Positions 1-12,475 of a DNA stretch of 64,000 bases are shown in pieces. The stretch is from positions 16,735,786 through 16,799,785 of the forward strand of contig QCXZ01000041.1 in the NCBI GenBank assembly GCA_025024175.1, given 5' to 3'. Each line of letters opens with the position of its first letter. Within the stretch, counting starts at the first letter, position 1. Under the pieces are notes generated by a model, which was not told where the DNA came from, made no database searches, and saw nothing but the letters and a program-made list of their open reading frames with translations. The position numbers and the translations under genes were made by a program. This stretch comes from Rhyzopertha dominica. Lineage: Eukaryota; Arthropoda; Insecta; Coleoptera; Bostrichidae.

Positions 1-1935
1 CATATCTCTTTTATTTAGTAATGCTGTTATATACCTACTCGTACTTTTTTGCTCATACAACAGTAGGATGCGTTTATTGGTTACAAAGTAATTTCTTACC
101 GTTCTAGAATGGTAAGTAGATAAATAATTCACTGTACATCTTTGATTTAAAAAAATTTGTACACTCAAGTTGAATTATCATCATTACCGTGCAGAACCTT
201 CTACCCATGTAGAGATTTGATGTAGAAAGAGGAAGAATAGATATATTTTTTAATTCAAATTCGATTCCACTCTGAGTCTCAAGATTCAAAACTAAAAGAG
301 TTGTGTTAGTCGTTCCAGTACGACCATCAGTATGTGCTTCTTGTCAAGACACGAGATCAAACATGGTGATATACAACTAAAGCAATAAGATAAAGCCAAA
401 ATATGAAGTTAAGATAGTTATTCATTACGTGGAAAAGTAATAATGTTTGCAGAATAGGAACAAATTGACGTATGTAAAGAGAGAAGGAACGTGCAGGTGC
501 ATACCCACTTGACAGTTTACAGGTGACTGACTTCGTGCTAGAAGTAGTTTCCATTACGGCTGCTAGTGGCTCGTTTTTTACTAATAGATGGCATCGTTAC
601 CTAATTTTTGCATATATGTATCCATATGTATCTAAGTTAATTCCTATCGTTGTCCACATTTTTAATGGTGATAGCTATGCTTGCGTTTCAGTAAGTCTTA
701 AAAGATAACATCTGATTCGATTTATTTGGGTTTGCGACTGCTACCATAGACCGCATATAACACTTGGACTTTGAGTAACCGCAACACCATCTGGTAGTCG
801 ATTGACACAACAAATGGTAAATATATAAACCAGCAACTAACTAGGTTTTAATTTCTGCGCAAATTCCACTAGTTTATTTCCTATAGACAGAGTACATTTC
901 ATTTGATATTCATTGCACAGTTGTTCGTGCTTTTCAACAGTTTCCTATACATTATGCAAGACCTATTAAAGTCATCGAGTTACCGCTTAATAGACGGGTT
1001 AAAAAACATAAGTTTATTACTTTGTAAAAGAACAACCGATAATCAACCTGTTACCAGAATATTCAGGGGATTCCTCAAATGAATATATAAAATATCCTTT
1101 AGGAAGAAGTTATAACATTTATAGACCAACAACACTTAATCCACTCGTTAAATCAAATAAAACTTTCCGAACAAATGTCACTAAGAAACTATTTATATTG
1201 ACACTTCAGTGGAACGAGTGTATCCTTGAAAGTACATTTGAAAAGACTTGCTCGTTTTACGTTTGTTGCTGAGCTGAACTGGAATGCCAATACTTCGTTG
1301 CACGTAAAAACTTAAAACGTTGTGAGCAATCTATTAAACGCTCTATTATAGATAATTGCTTCTCAAAACAAAAATATTACCTAACCACCGTGAAAGTGAA
1401 ATAGTGCATAGCTTGAACTGATAAGAGGAGTTTACTTTCATGTCATCAAATATTAGCATAAAAAACTAAACCGTTCACCGGAACTAACTAAAGAACGTGA
1501 AGTGCAGCTATTAAACGAATTCGTAACGAACTTTCTAGTGGGCGTATGCATATTTTAATCAGCTATACCCACCGACTGTAAATATATTATACGGTCAATC
1601 ACTTTGATTTATGCTAAATAGTTTGCCCGATAGGAATTTGTACGGCTTTATATAAAAATATTCGTGAATTAGCGCCATGATATTAACATACTGGAAGGTT
1701 TAAAGGCTACTAATCATGTTAAATGCCACACTGCGTGAGAATTCTTTCAGTTTCTAATAATAATGAATGCTATACAGCGAGACGCATTGTGTGAAAAGGG
1801 AAGTTAGTATTCAATTCTTTTTCTTTAACATAATATTCATAAAAAATACATTTAGTGCGTAGGTAAGCAGTATTCTGTTATATGTGATCTTATAAGAATA
1901 TGAAGAAAAAGTTATACAGGATGTTTCACGAATGA
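1..1935. other. Gene-less AT-rich stretch
   Basis: I see no recognisable coding segment, tandem array or inverted repeat here. The short open frames (about 60 codons on both strands) have composition typical of random AT-rich DNA and match no family I know. Confidence 0.6.
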
Positions 1936-1977
1936 TGATGACCCTGACGAAATTAAAAATGCAACCCAAAATACATT
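1936..1977 (+). repeat. Left terminal inverted repeat of the 1.9-3.3 kb element
   Basis: About 42 bp whose reverse complement is found at 3235-3280. The shared core includes GACCCTGA.GAAATTAAAAA and CAACCCAAAATA.ATT. Confidence 0.8.
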
Positions 1978-2113
1978 CTCATAGCCAATGTGGTTATTTT
2001 ACATAATGGTATTATTTTAAAAATAAATTGGGAATCCATGACGGCTATGCGCTATGGTTACTGTTACTGTATTTATTAAAAGTCAAAATGTATTCAAATG
2101 TTAAAAAACAGAC

Positions 2114-3068
2114 ATGATTTTGATTTATGGCGAATGCAAGAAAAATGCTTCCGCTGCTGCCCGTTTATACAGGCAACGTTTTCCAAATGTAAGAGCTCCT
2201 ACCGATACAATCTTCAAGAGACTTGAATTAATTTTAACGACAAACTGGCCACCACTGAAAAAGCCAAGAGAAAGAACAGCAACAGGCCCTGACAATGAAA
2301 TTAGAGTATTGGAAATGACTGACGAATATCCTCATATTAGTCAAAGGGTAGTCTCAAGAGCAACCGGTATTAGTCTGTCTTCAGTACACCGAATAATTAA
2401 AGGCAATCAATTTCATCCGTATCACTTGCAATTGGTTCAGGCCTTAAAGGAGACAGATTATCCTAAAAGACTGGCTTTTTGTAACTTTTTTCGGGACAAT
2501 ATTTGAATGTGAGATTTTATGACAACATTTGCTTCTCAAATGAAGCAAGATTTTCTAATAATGGTGGAGTTAACAAACATAACATGCATTATTATGCGCA
2601 AGAAAATCCACGTTGGATTCGAGAAGGACATTTTCAAACTATCTGCTCGACGAATGTCTGGTGCGGAATATTGGGGAATCAAATTGTTGGGCCTTATTTT
2701 TTACGCGATAGTTTTAACGGCAATACTTATCTAAATTTTTTAAGAAACATTTTACCGGTACTTCTCCAAAATGTAAATTTACAAGTAAGACAAGATCTAT
2801 GGTTCCAACAATATGGGGCACCTGCGCATTATCATAGAATAATGCGAAATCATCGTGATTTAGCTTTGCCTAACCGATGGATGATGATGATGATCTTTGG
2901 ACACCGAGAAGCCCGGACCTAACTCCTTTGGATTTTTTTCTGTGGGGAATGGTAAAAGAGCAAGTATACCAAAAATCAATTGAAAGTGTAGAACATGCAT
3001 GTAGATCTATCACTCCAGAAATGTTAATGCATGTTAAAATCATTTTGGGTACAAATTCAAGCTTGTGA
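2114..3068 (+). pseudogene. Mariner-like transposase pseudogene (insect DUF4817-type HTH plus DDE)
   Basis: The first frame (2114-2506) carries the N-terminal helix-turn-helix region typical of the insect DUF4817 transposase group, with motifs such as ILIYGECKKNASAAARLY and SVHRIIKGNQFHPYHLQLVQ. The catalytic domain continues in a second frame (2503-2922) and ends in a third (about 2877-3068, RSPDLTPLDFFLWG). The first catalytic aspartate sits in the family motif S-D-E-A, here SNEARF (D to N). The second lies in QQ-D-GAPAH, here QQYGAPAHY (D to Y). Only the third (SPDL) survives. Two frameshifts plus loss of two of the three metal-binding residues mean this is not functional. The family assignment is from recalled motif patterns, not a search. 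Confidence 0.85.
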
Positions 3069-3234
3069 AAACAGCGGAGGGCGACATTTGGAGCATTTAT
3101 TACATTAATTTGTTTTACAATACCGAATTTACTTAAAGCAAATGACTGAAGTTTATATCAAAATTTACGAATTTATACTGCTCTGCGTTTTATATTTTTT
3201 TGAGACGATGAATAATTATCAATTTTACCTCTGC

Positions 3235-3280
3235 AAATATATTTTGGGTTGTATTTTTAATTTCTTCAGGGTCATTATCA
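3235..3280 (-). repeat. Right terminal inverted repeat of the 1.9-3.3 kb element
   Basis: Inverted partner of 1936-1977. It differs from the left copy at a few scattered positions, consistent with an old insertion. Confidence 0.8.
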
Positions 3281-3285
3281 ATACG

Positions 3286-6200
3286 CAAACGTTTCTTTAG
3301 GGCAGCAAGATCCTTTGAAGATGATTATACCCAAAATATCATTTTGTTGTAAATAATAAATTCAGGTACGCAAGTTGAACTTGTTTTGCAATTAAAATAC
3401 GTTTTTTTTTCTTCTTTGATATTTTATATTCAAAAATTAAACTTCATGTCAAGAAGATACTGACTAAAAAGAAAACACAATTTCGAACACAGACTTGATT
3501 ATTTTTAGTGGATGCGTAAGGAATTTGGCCTAGAACGAAAATTTCTTGATAAAATTTGTTTATAGAAGGAGCTGGAGTTAGATGTGCAGGTTGTTATTAT
3601 GTGTGAATTTCCTGACTGTGATATTTACACAGAAAAATTCTTACGCGGCCTTTTAGGACGTTTTCAGACAAATGGTCGCCTTTTATGCTCGAACCGTCTT
3701 AATTCTGCAGTCTTTTTACAAAATAAACTGCTTTATTTGTTTAATGGTGTTGCTGGTCCTTCTACTCCACCGAACCAGCTTGAAAAAAATGGGAACAAAT
3801 CGAAAATTCTCGAATGTTTCTACATATTGACATGGATGATGGTCATTTCCAGAATTTGTTGTGAATAACAGAAACTTTATTAGTGTCGTCTACTAAGGGC
3901 TTTACGAAACGTTTAGTGTATCTTATATTGCTTTTTCATGTTTTCTTATGCGTCTTGGCGCTTCCAAAAGTATATAAAAGGAATTTTCTGACAACTTTTA
4001 TAAAAATATAAAAATAATAATAAACATGTGGAAGTTAGGCAGTAGCTTGGAAGAAGCTGTACAAGGTCTACGATCAAAATACAACTCAGAAAAATCCCAG
4101 CGCTCATAAACGACTTGAAACAAAAAGACTTGTTGGAGAGAACAAATCTTAGAGGCAACACCACAAAGAAGGAGTAAAAGGAACCACTGCGATAGTGTGA
4201 TAGTTTTGAGACCAGGAAGCCGTGGAAATAAGCCCACGGCCGTAAATAATCTGTTATCTATAATATATAAAAAATGCACACATTCAAGAATAATCCCCTA
4301 GACACCCCATCTAGAACTCCAGCAAGCGATCGGACAAACATAGATGAAATCGCACAAGGAAACTTCAACATCACTATGAAAGAGAAACCTAAACAAGATA
4401 CAGAAACTGCATAAAATTGTAAGAGTTTAATTCACATTGTGTCCTAGTGTTATATACATGTTTGCGTTACTATTATCATTGTTAGGGTCGCTATAGTGAT
4501 GTTCCATGTATATAGTTAAGTGTATACAAGAAATTACACAATAGTGGTACATAAAATCCTGGAAGACGGAAACTACCCTCGAAGCTCAGAAGGTGCTTGG
4601 AAAAAACTGTTCAAGAACTACGAACAACGTAAACCTCAATGGAAAATGTCCACAGTATCTCAGCACTCTTAAACTACCTCCAACAAGAAGAACAATGCAG
4701 CCGAGCCAAACCGACATCAAACACATAAAATACTAGGGACACATCTAAAGGAAAGAGGCAAACCCCACGGAAGACTTGGTAGCTAAGCGGAGACCAAAAA
4801 AAAAGAGGAAGACCGTGCCTTACACGAAAAACAACTATACAGAAGATAATTCAGAAACCAGGGAAAAATTAAAAATAATGGCTAGAACAGAAATCACAAG
4901 GTACAAGAAATTAATCAAGCGACTCTGAAATGGATCAATGATGTCAACAGCACCAAGAAAACATTCAAAGAAAATGAATGTTACCTATATAACCTTCCCA
5001 TTCAGTCCTTATATTCCCTTAACATGCGTTAGGCAGTCGCACTACTAGCAATCAGCATGTACCTCTCCAACCCAGCGTAGTCGGCCGGCCCGACGGTATA
5101 TCCGGGAGTGGCAGAAATGCTGACCGTACGCTGGCATAACCACTCAATCAATCAACTTTTATAATAATAATAATAATACACATGTAAGAGGAGTTACATT
5201 ATTCAATGTTTTTGAAGAAGCCTTAATAAACTATCGAAACACGGTTGAATTAACTAGTTGTAGCTTTTATTTACGTAATAATCGCATGCGAAAAAATTAA
5301 AGTATTTAGAGTACTTTTGAATTTAAAATATTGTATACAACGCCGTAAGGCTTATACGCTAACATTATTTTATTATTTAGCAAAATTGTACCGGCTGCCG
5401 ATCCCATCCTTAAAAGTATTGACCTAAAGGTTTAAACCATCTTTAGCAGTGGCTTTATTCGTGATCAGACAAAATAACCTGGTGTTAGCTTCTCAAATAA
5501 CCCAAATCCTTGCATTCCGTTTTAGAACCCTAGAGGAAATTCGTCCTACCCTTTCCGCAATACACCTGCTGTTTTTGTTCGCAACCCCACAGGAAATTAA
5601 ACGTTCTTGCTTGGCTGCCCAGCATAGCAGCAGGTGCAGAGTAGGCCGTTAATGTCCAGATGGAATCTTGTACTTGTTCTTTTGTTTCAAAAAGTCTTTG
5701 TTGGAAAGTGACCGATGAACACGGAAGTCGCTACTGTAATTGTATGCAATTTTGAGGCAATCACGACGAGAAAGCTTACGGAATGGGACCAAAGCATTAT
5801 GTGCCACCGTGACTATTATAATAAGCAATAAGGACAGTTGGTCGATTGGTTAACCGCCCACTTGGAAATTTAAAATACCAAAGCGACAGTACAGTGACTA
5901 TTGTCACGTGCGTAGTTTTTTAACACTTGCAGTAGCAGAAGACATCAACCAACTAACAACCAACACTCAAAACTAAATTTGTAAATATAATTGTTTGATT
6001 TTGGAGAAGTTAAAATGTTGGATTTGATTGAAAACTGTGACGCTTGTTATTATGAAATTTTTATATCTAATTTTTTTTAAAGTAAATTTTTGAGACCTGC
6101 TAATAAATGCACAACATTGACATTATGCAAAGTGACAAGCTACCTATTGAGCAATAAATGTTTGGCCAGAACGCAATTTGTTGTTTTTGAACCTTTCATA

Positions 6201-6301
6201 CTGATTAAGGTGTTCCTTAATTCTAACCTTAAAATTATCCTAGTTTGTTCAATATATATATGATCCTTTTAACTTTTCAATATTCTTATTTCAAATACCT
6301 A
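3286..6301. other. Gene-less stretch with a possible old retroelement remnant (4.0-5.15 kb)
   Basis: No intact gene. From about 4020 to 5150 the sequence is less AT-rich and has two related plus-strand segments. Around 4045 and 4590 both can be read as AWKKLYKVYDQ and AWKKLFKNYEQ, each followed by an interrupted S-A-L-x-N-x-L motif. This hints at duplicated debris of one coding repeat that I cannot name. A GC-rich patch at 5070-5140 and a TAA microsatellite at 5162-5176 follow. The 67-codon frame at 5449-5652 is unrecognised. Confidence 0.35.
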
Positions 6302-6505
6302 CAGGGTCGCTACGAAGTATGGAACCAGCAAGATATTTCAGGTTCTGTTCGACCGATTTTTCTGAAATTGTACATGGACCTGTGGGTAATTAAAATGCAT
6401 TTTCTGGAATTTTTTCAACTCCATGTCAGCCCTCGTTTCCGAGATATGGGCGCAAGTTGCATTTTTTTTTAAATGGGAAGGGGGTCAAAAGGCGCATCAT
6501 TGAAA
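6302..6505 (+). repeat. Left long terminal inverted repeat
   Basis: About 200 bp, inverted partner of 7634-7835. Similarity continues through the homopolymer T tract at about 6463-6471 and the GGGGGTCAAAAGG block, which lies close to the coding end. Confidence 0.85.
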
Positions 6506-6784
6506 AGGATATTTTTTCCTGATTCCAAAAATGTATCACACGTGTACAATTTATTACTTCTGAGTTGAGAAAAGTATAAATACAATAATTGAGCCTGACA
6601 AAGAACGAAAATAATGAAAACAATTATCGCTAAAATAGACAAAAAGCCAGGTATTCCCATTTTTCATGACTGGTGATAATCTTCGTCTAGTTTGATCAAT
6701 TTATTGTGAATCGGGAATCCTAAAAATAAAAAAGAAAAACATAATTCCGTGAAAAATGCAGTATTTTTCAGATTTACATTACAG

Positions 6785-7625
6785 AAGATGCTCAAAATGT
6801 TCCCCACTTACTTCCTGGCAGTAGTGCAGCCTTGAGTAAAACTTTTCTAATGTTCTTTGTAGCATACTTGGGCGTAAGTTCTGAATTTCTGCCCTGATTC
6901 GTCCTTTTAAATCTTCTGCATTATGTGGCCGATCAGCATAAATACGATTTTTCAGATAACCACACAGGAAAAAATCAAGCGACGTCAGATCAGGGGAACG
7001 TGCTGGGCATTATATCGCTCCGCGCCTACCAATCCATCTCTCTGGAAATATCGCATTCAAATATCCACGAACGGGGATGGTGCACATCTTGCTAAAACCA
7101 TATCTGTTCAGAAGACGCGCAGCATTTTCACGATTAGGGAACAGGCGAATAAGTTCTGGTATAATGTGTTCGCGCCAGAGCTGTAAATGCTTGACCGCAT
7201 TCAAATTTCCATCGATGAAAAAAGGCCCAATAATGTGCTCACCGATAATACCACACCACACTTTCTGAGGGTGTTATGTGTGGACTTGTTCCATCCAATG
7301 TCGATTTGTGTCCGACCAATGTCTGCAATTATGTCTATTCACATTACTAAGGAGGCAAAAAATCGCTTCATCAGAAAACATAATCCGATTTAAAATGTTT
7401 CTATCTTCATTCAAGCTACTTTCCTTACTCGTACCTTTGGACGTCCTGGTTTTTGACGATTTTAACACGCCGGTTTCCTCAAAACGTTGCAATATTTTAA
7501 TAACTTTTGATCTGGCTATTGGTTTACGATCTTCATAAATTGCATTGTAGAGTGTAACTACTTCCGAATAACTTCGCCTTCTATCTCCAGAACCAATCAT
7601 CATCAAAATTTCAATGCGATCATGT
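6785..7625 (-). pseudogene. Mariner-like transposase pseudogene
   Basis: Read on the minus strand. The N-terminal part (7274-7606) begins MMMIGSGDRRRSYSEVV, a helix-turn-helix start seen in a widespread insect mariner-like group. It then jumps after about 60 residues to the first catalytic motif IMFSDEAIF, which suggests an internal deletion between HTH and catalytic core. The second part (7010-7261) contains WCGIIGEHIIGPFF and the C-terminal ERWIGRRG. The second catalytic site, normally QQ-D-G, reads NRYG, so the aspartate is lost. The third motif is recognisable around 6955-7000 (RSPDLTSLDFFLCGYL). Several frame breaks make it inactive. Confidence 0.85.
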
Positions 7626-7633
7626 TCAGTTAA

Positions 7634-7835
7634 CGATTGTAAGCGTGCCTTTTGACCCCCTCCCCATTAAAAAAAAAACCACTTGCGCTCATATTTCGAA
7701 AACGAGAGCTGACACGGAGTTGAAAAAATCCAGAAAATGCATTTGAATTACCTATACGTCCATGCACAATTTCAGAAAAATCGGTCAAACAGAACCTGAA
7801 ATATCATGCTGGTTCCATACTTTGTAGCGAACCGG
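7634..7835 (-). repeat. Right long terminal inverted repeat
   Basis: Inverted partner of 6302-6505. Differences are scattered substitutions and short indels. Confidence 0.85.
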
Positions 7836-10440
7836 TATACATATGTCCCCGATTGACCGATTTAAAACTACACGCGATTATCGAATATAATATAATATAA
7901 TCGAAGTGGTTTTCATACAAAATAAATAAATAAATAAACTAAAACAATTTTTTTATTTTTATGATTGTGGAATATGTGCTAGTGAAAGGGGACATTGTTT
8001 GGTCTTTACATATTTATAAAGTATTGTTACATAAAAGTAGATTGTTTTTATTTATGTTGTATAGAAATTTTGTTCCATAAGTAAATAAATTAATACAAAT
8101 ATTTTGACCAAACTATTTATATTATGTTTCCTAGTATAACGTTATTTTTAGTAAGGATAATCTTCTGAAACGTGACTTATTCCGCTTACTGCACCAATGT
8201 TACACGCTTAATAGCTGTGCTGCTTGCGATGAATGAATGAATCAGGTAACATTCTATTATTTGCTACGTAATTTTCTTATAAAAACGTCTTCACGTCTGT
8301 TCAAAAATTCATGTTTTTTTTCTTAATAAACCGATTCATTTTCGTTCGATGCTGGTAACCACAAAAACTAGATTTTGAAGTGTAGCGTAATGACTCGACA
8401 TAAACCCATTAAAAGTCACTTCTGTGTGGTCTTTCTTGTAATAAAATTGTGCTTGGCAGTATAAAATAATGTTTAGATAAAAAGGTGTACCTACGAGCAG
8501 TTTCTTTGGAAGGTATGATGTTTACATAATAAACAAAAATTAAATAACTATACTTTTATCGTGTATTAGGTATTGAAGAACGTAGTATTCAAGCGTTCAT
8601 TTTTATAAAATTTTACCAAGATTAAATGTGAGTAATACTTAAAAAAATACACCTTTTTCTTAGTATAATCGGTGGTAACACAAATTATACTATTGAATTA
8701 ATGAAACACCAATGAAAAACCGGTGCTGGCAAAATTAATTTCTGCGTCCCAGACAACAAGCAGAACAATTATAATTTATAGCATGACTCACTACCTTGCT
8801 AGTGCCTTATACGTCGTCAAAAAGGCCAACATATTCGCCATATTGGTCATTGAACACTTGACCCAATTATTTCCATTTTTGCAGGCCTACATATATACAG
8901 TGCGTCTAATGAGCAACAATTCAACTGTTAAACAAAGCACACTATTAATGAATGTCAGTATTAACATACGTAATAACTTAAGGGAGTGCCGAATTTTTAT
9001 TTTATTTACGAGTTGAACTGGTATGACATTTTGTTATTGATCTTAAAGCTTTCATAGATAAGCATCTGTAATTTGGTCCGCTCTTGGGTGCAGAAAGTAA
9101 TCTAGAAATGCCTTTGATTAGAACTTTGCCGATATAATTAGTGAGATATATCTGCAGTGGTACAATCAAATATTTATGGAATACATTTCTAGTCATATTT
9201 TGACATAGTGGACAGACAACCAAAGTACATTTGCTGAAAGATTAGAAAAATAAGCCCAATATAATTGTTAAAATTATATATCATAATTTCATAACACTTG
9301 CAAAACATTGCTCATCTTCAATATGCTCCTGATACGCCCAATTCCTTATTGAATTACTGAAGATACGTCTTGCTTTTCCTTGATTTTAATGTTTGGATTA
9401 AGTATTCGTATAATGCTCGCAATTTCTAATGCTCGTTTGTTAAAACATAATCTTAGAATTCTCTTGTTGTATTCTTTTTTGTAGATAATTTTGTCCACGT
9501 TAAAACTCCACTACTTCACTCTAATTGAGTCATTAGAGTCATTTTTTTCTTTTCCATCTCGCAGAGTGTATCAAGTTCTCTGGTACGAAGACAACTGCTG
9601 CCAATTTTTACACACTTTGTTGTCAAATGAACTGTGTAGAATACTCAAGTATGAATTTACATAAATGAACACTACAATAATTCCTTTATGGTACCGACCA
9701 GAGGATCTTCTCCGCCATTAATTGATTAGTGTACCATAATACTTACTTAACAACTTCCCATTTTACAACTATAACACATTAATAGGAATAATTTGAGGCT
9801 TTTTCAAGAATTCTTTGTCTTAGTCTGCAAATTACTCCTCAATATGACGTCATTTTTTGGAAATCTTTTTGCTCTGAAATCATCAGATAGTGTTTAATCC
9901 AGAGGTCAGTGTTAAACGCACTTCATCAATTTCTGCCAACGACAATAACTCTGTACTTATGAGCGTAAACATTACCTTAAAAAGAGCACACATTTAGCAA
10001 GCTTTCCGAAGTGTTTTCCCCAATTTTGTTGCGTGGGTAGTTTAGTTAAGGAATATAACATATTTCGCTGACATTTCTACCCTATTACAAATAATCGATC
10101 AGAATTATTGCATGTTTGCCTTAGTAAAGACATTTATCAATATGAATTCCTTAGAATTTGGATCGTCTTTATGTTGATTATTTGATAGTCTCTAGACCAG
10201 AACGGTCTCTATTCAAAACGATGATTACAAATTAGCTTTAGAGGTTCTCGGTATGTATTTGGCTGAAAGCTTTTCGTACCTAAACCGTGATTTTGTGTAT
10301 GAAACAAATTTTCATAGAAAATGTGAAATGCTTATGCAGTCTAGTCCCATAAGAATTTGCGTGTTTGGAAAAGGTCCCGAAAAATAGTTTTCCGTTAAAC
10401 CGTTACAACACATCCCAGATTTTTAATAACAGCTTCAAGT
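7836..10440. other. Gene-less AT-rich stretch
   Basis: No supported gene or repeat, apart from short AAAT-type microsatellite tracts (7918-7938). Open frames at 8723-9016 and 9002-9223 are unrecognised and AT-driven. Confidence 0.55.
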
Positions 10441-11062
10441 TATGTCAAGTAACATAATTCTTAAACATAACTTCTCGCCAAAATACCTTGGAGTGACCCT
10501 AGATACGTCTCTAACGTACAAGAAACATCTAGAAAACGTCAGTAAAAAATTACAGACTAGAAATAACATCCTGCATAAGCTTGCTGGTACAAGTTGGGGT
10601 GCAAATGCAAATGTATTCTGTACTTCTGCAACTGCCTTGCTTTATAGCACTGCTGAGTACTACTGTCCTGTTTGGAAAAACAGTCATCACACAGGAAAAA
10701 TTGACACTCAGTTAAATACTGCATTGCCACTAATCGATAGACGATCCTACGGAAGAGGTAGCAGGAACTGACCTCCCAAGAAGGTCTTGGGTCACTCTGA
10801 ATCGCCTTCGCACTGGTCATGGGAAATGCAAGTTATTTCTTAATAAATGGGATTCATCTATCAACCCTTCTTGTGAATGTGAAGATCCCCTCCAAACAAT
10901 CGGACATATGGTCAACAGATGCCCCCTTACAGCATGGTTTGGTGGTTTTGCGTCTATCCATCGTGTTGATGAAGGTGTTAAAGAGTGGCTTAAGACAATA
11001 GAGATCTGATTGGAGTTTTCTGCGGTTTTCTTCAATACTCTTATCCAGAATAAATAAGTATA
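10441..11062 (+). mobile_element. 5'-truncated non-LTR retrotransposon (3' end of RT ORF)
   Basis: The frame at 10442-10771 shows the post-catalytic reverse-transcriptase connection typical of Jockey/I-like non-LTR elements: PKYLGVTLDTSLTYKKHLE, LHKLAGTSWGAN and TALLYSTAEYYCPVW. After a break near 10742 another frame gives WVTLNRLRTGHGKC and a C-x-C...H...C tail (CECEDPLQTIGHMVNRC), the usual C-terminal end of such ORF2 proteins. The intervening ~60-100 residues of the family are missing. The 3' end runs into a GTAT-rich tail at about 11050-11068, a common non-LTR ending. No YADD box is present, so only the last third of the protein remains. Confidence 0.8.
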
Positions 11063-12139
11063 TGTATGTATCTATTATGGATAAAGCGCAAATGCGAGAT
11101 CTCTTATCTTTGAATGAAAATTTTTTTCTTTCATAAATGTATAAAAGTCGACCATAGTCGCATGAAATTAACAGTACTGTGGAATGTATTAATGATTTTC
11201 ATAAGAGTATATATAATAACAGCGGATGCATGAAGCTGACCAAAACTTGATCCTAAAATTTGCGTGTTCTTCGAAGAACCGCCTTAAAAATAAATGTCGC
11301 GGTTTTCATCAGCGTTTAACTTACAATTTTTGAAAGCTTGCAGTCATTGTAATTGTACTCGTAACAGTGGCAGCTATACCTGATTTTGTCTATACTAGAC
11401 ACCTTACAGCCCATTGTAGATGAGTATATCTATGTAGTTTAAAAAATCTACAGAAAGGAGCACTCTGCTTTATCCACGCTTTAGAGGCCACCGCGTATAC
11501 ATTTTTCCCGGTGGCTTTACCAATAAGCAATTGAGGTTTCTGACACGAACCGTTTATTAATATTTTCACGGCCGGGAGGTGGTCATGGCAACCCAGACTA
11601 CTTGTAAGAGTGATTCCGAGCCATTCAATTGATCAACCGTGCGTGACATGACGGTGGCGTTTTGTTCTGACGTTTTTGCTAAATAATGTTTAAGTAATTA
11701 ATGGCGCTGTGAGCGACAAGGGATGGACCGTTTCGGCATTTGAATTCAAGATACCGTTAGTGCTGGATATTTCTCAATTTTACGCTCTTCGTTTACTACG
11801 AGTGTATTTTAGTTTCTTCAGACATTGCGTTTGAGACACTAGATTTTTAGCCTTTGATAACATACATAATACTTGTTTAATGTAGCGTTGCAAAACAGAA
11901 TTGGCCGTACATTAGTTCTTACTGGCTAGTTTTAATTAATTACCACTTTGCGATAAGTATAAATCTTAAAATAAAGAGAAGCAGATGAATTATAGTGTGA
12001 AACATTCAAGTTCAAGCCCTTTTAGCAGATCTTGGTGACGGAAAAATTTAATTATTCATAATCTGATGAAGCACACATAGGCCGGTAACTTGTAACATAG
12101 TATGATCAGATGCTATTCCTAGAGTCCATTCTTTTGACG
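11063..12139. other. Non-coding stretch, partly GC-richer (11.46-11.76 kb)
   Basis: No gene seen. The 11460-11760 segment is less AT-rich, shows no repeat hallmarks and includes homeodomain-like TAATTAATGG; it could be conserved regulatory DNA. This is judged on composition only. Confidence 0.3.
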
Positions 12140-12475
12140 GGACATTTTATTATTATTTTCCACGATAACGCTTGATTGCATAAAGCAGTGTCAGTCAAAG
12201 GAGTTTTCGAGAAGAACTGCTGTGAAATTCTCTCATATCCCCCGTGCAGCCCTGACATGAGTTCTCCAGATTACGTTCTGTTCCTCCAATAGAAAGGAGA
12301 ATTTAGTGAAGTCTGATTTATTGACTAGGAATGATAAAAGCCCTGCAACATCGTATGCGTTCCAATGCTGAAAGATCATAAAAAATGGCGTATTTAACGA
12401 CATTATATTACATAAGCGATGGCAACGTATTTTGGATATGAAAGGGGATTATATTGAACGACTTTATTGCAATTT
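12140..12475 (+). pseudogene. C-terminal remnant of a mariner transposase
   Basis: Translated pieces in shifting frames keep the mariner landmarks in the right order. First is FHDNA at about 12158-12171 (second catalytic aspartate). Next is SYPPCSPDMSSPDYVLF at about 12234-12287 (the family's HPPYSPDLAPSD-x-LF motif with the third aspartate). Last is the C-terminal KGDYIERL at about 12439-12462 (family GDYVE). Stops and frameshifts separate them and no N-terminal part was found, so this is a truncated, decayed copy. No terminal inverted repeat was located. Confidence 0.7.

Larger units (their letters stand above)
1936..3280 (+). mobile_element. Decayed mariner-like (IS630-Tc1-mariner) transposon
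   Basis: A DNA transposon remnant bounded by inverted repeats. The left repeat (about 1936-1977) reads GATGACCCTGACGAAATTAA onward, and its reverse complement recurs at about 3235-3280 with only a few differences. Between them lies a plus-strand transposase pseudogene. The outermost ends and the target duplication could not be fixed: an extension to about 1921 (GATGTTTCACG) resembles only weakly the sequence outside the right repeat. The element is about 1.35 kb, normal for this superfamily. It is immobile by sequence, because the reading frame is shifted twice and two catalytic aspartates are substituted. Confidence 0.8.
6302..7835 (-). mobile_element. Mariner-like transposon with unusually long (~200 bp) TIRs
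   Basis: The left arm (6302-about 6505) and the right arm (about 7634-7835) are inverted copies of each other over about 200 bp. The outermost shared bases include GTCGCTACGAAGTATGGAAC on the left and its inverted equivalent, with GTTCGCTAC, on the right. Both arms include the poly-T/AATGGG...GGGGGTCAAAAGGC segment at their inner ends. A TA dinucleotide lies just outside both arms (6296-6297 and 7836-7837), consistent with TA targeting, but the precise ends are uncertain by a few bases. A minus-strand transposase pseudogene fills the centre. Confidence 0.85.

Noticed and set aside
5060..5160. Helitron 3' terminus
   Set aside because: GC-rich palindromic letters are present, but there is no hairpin followed by CTRR and no Rep/helicase motif nearby.
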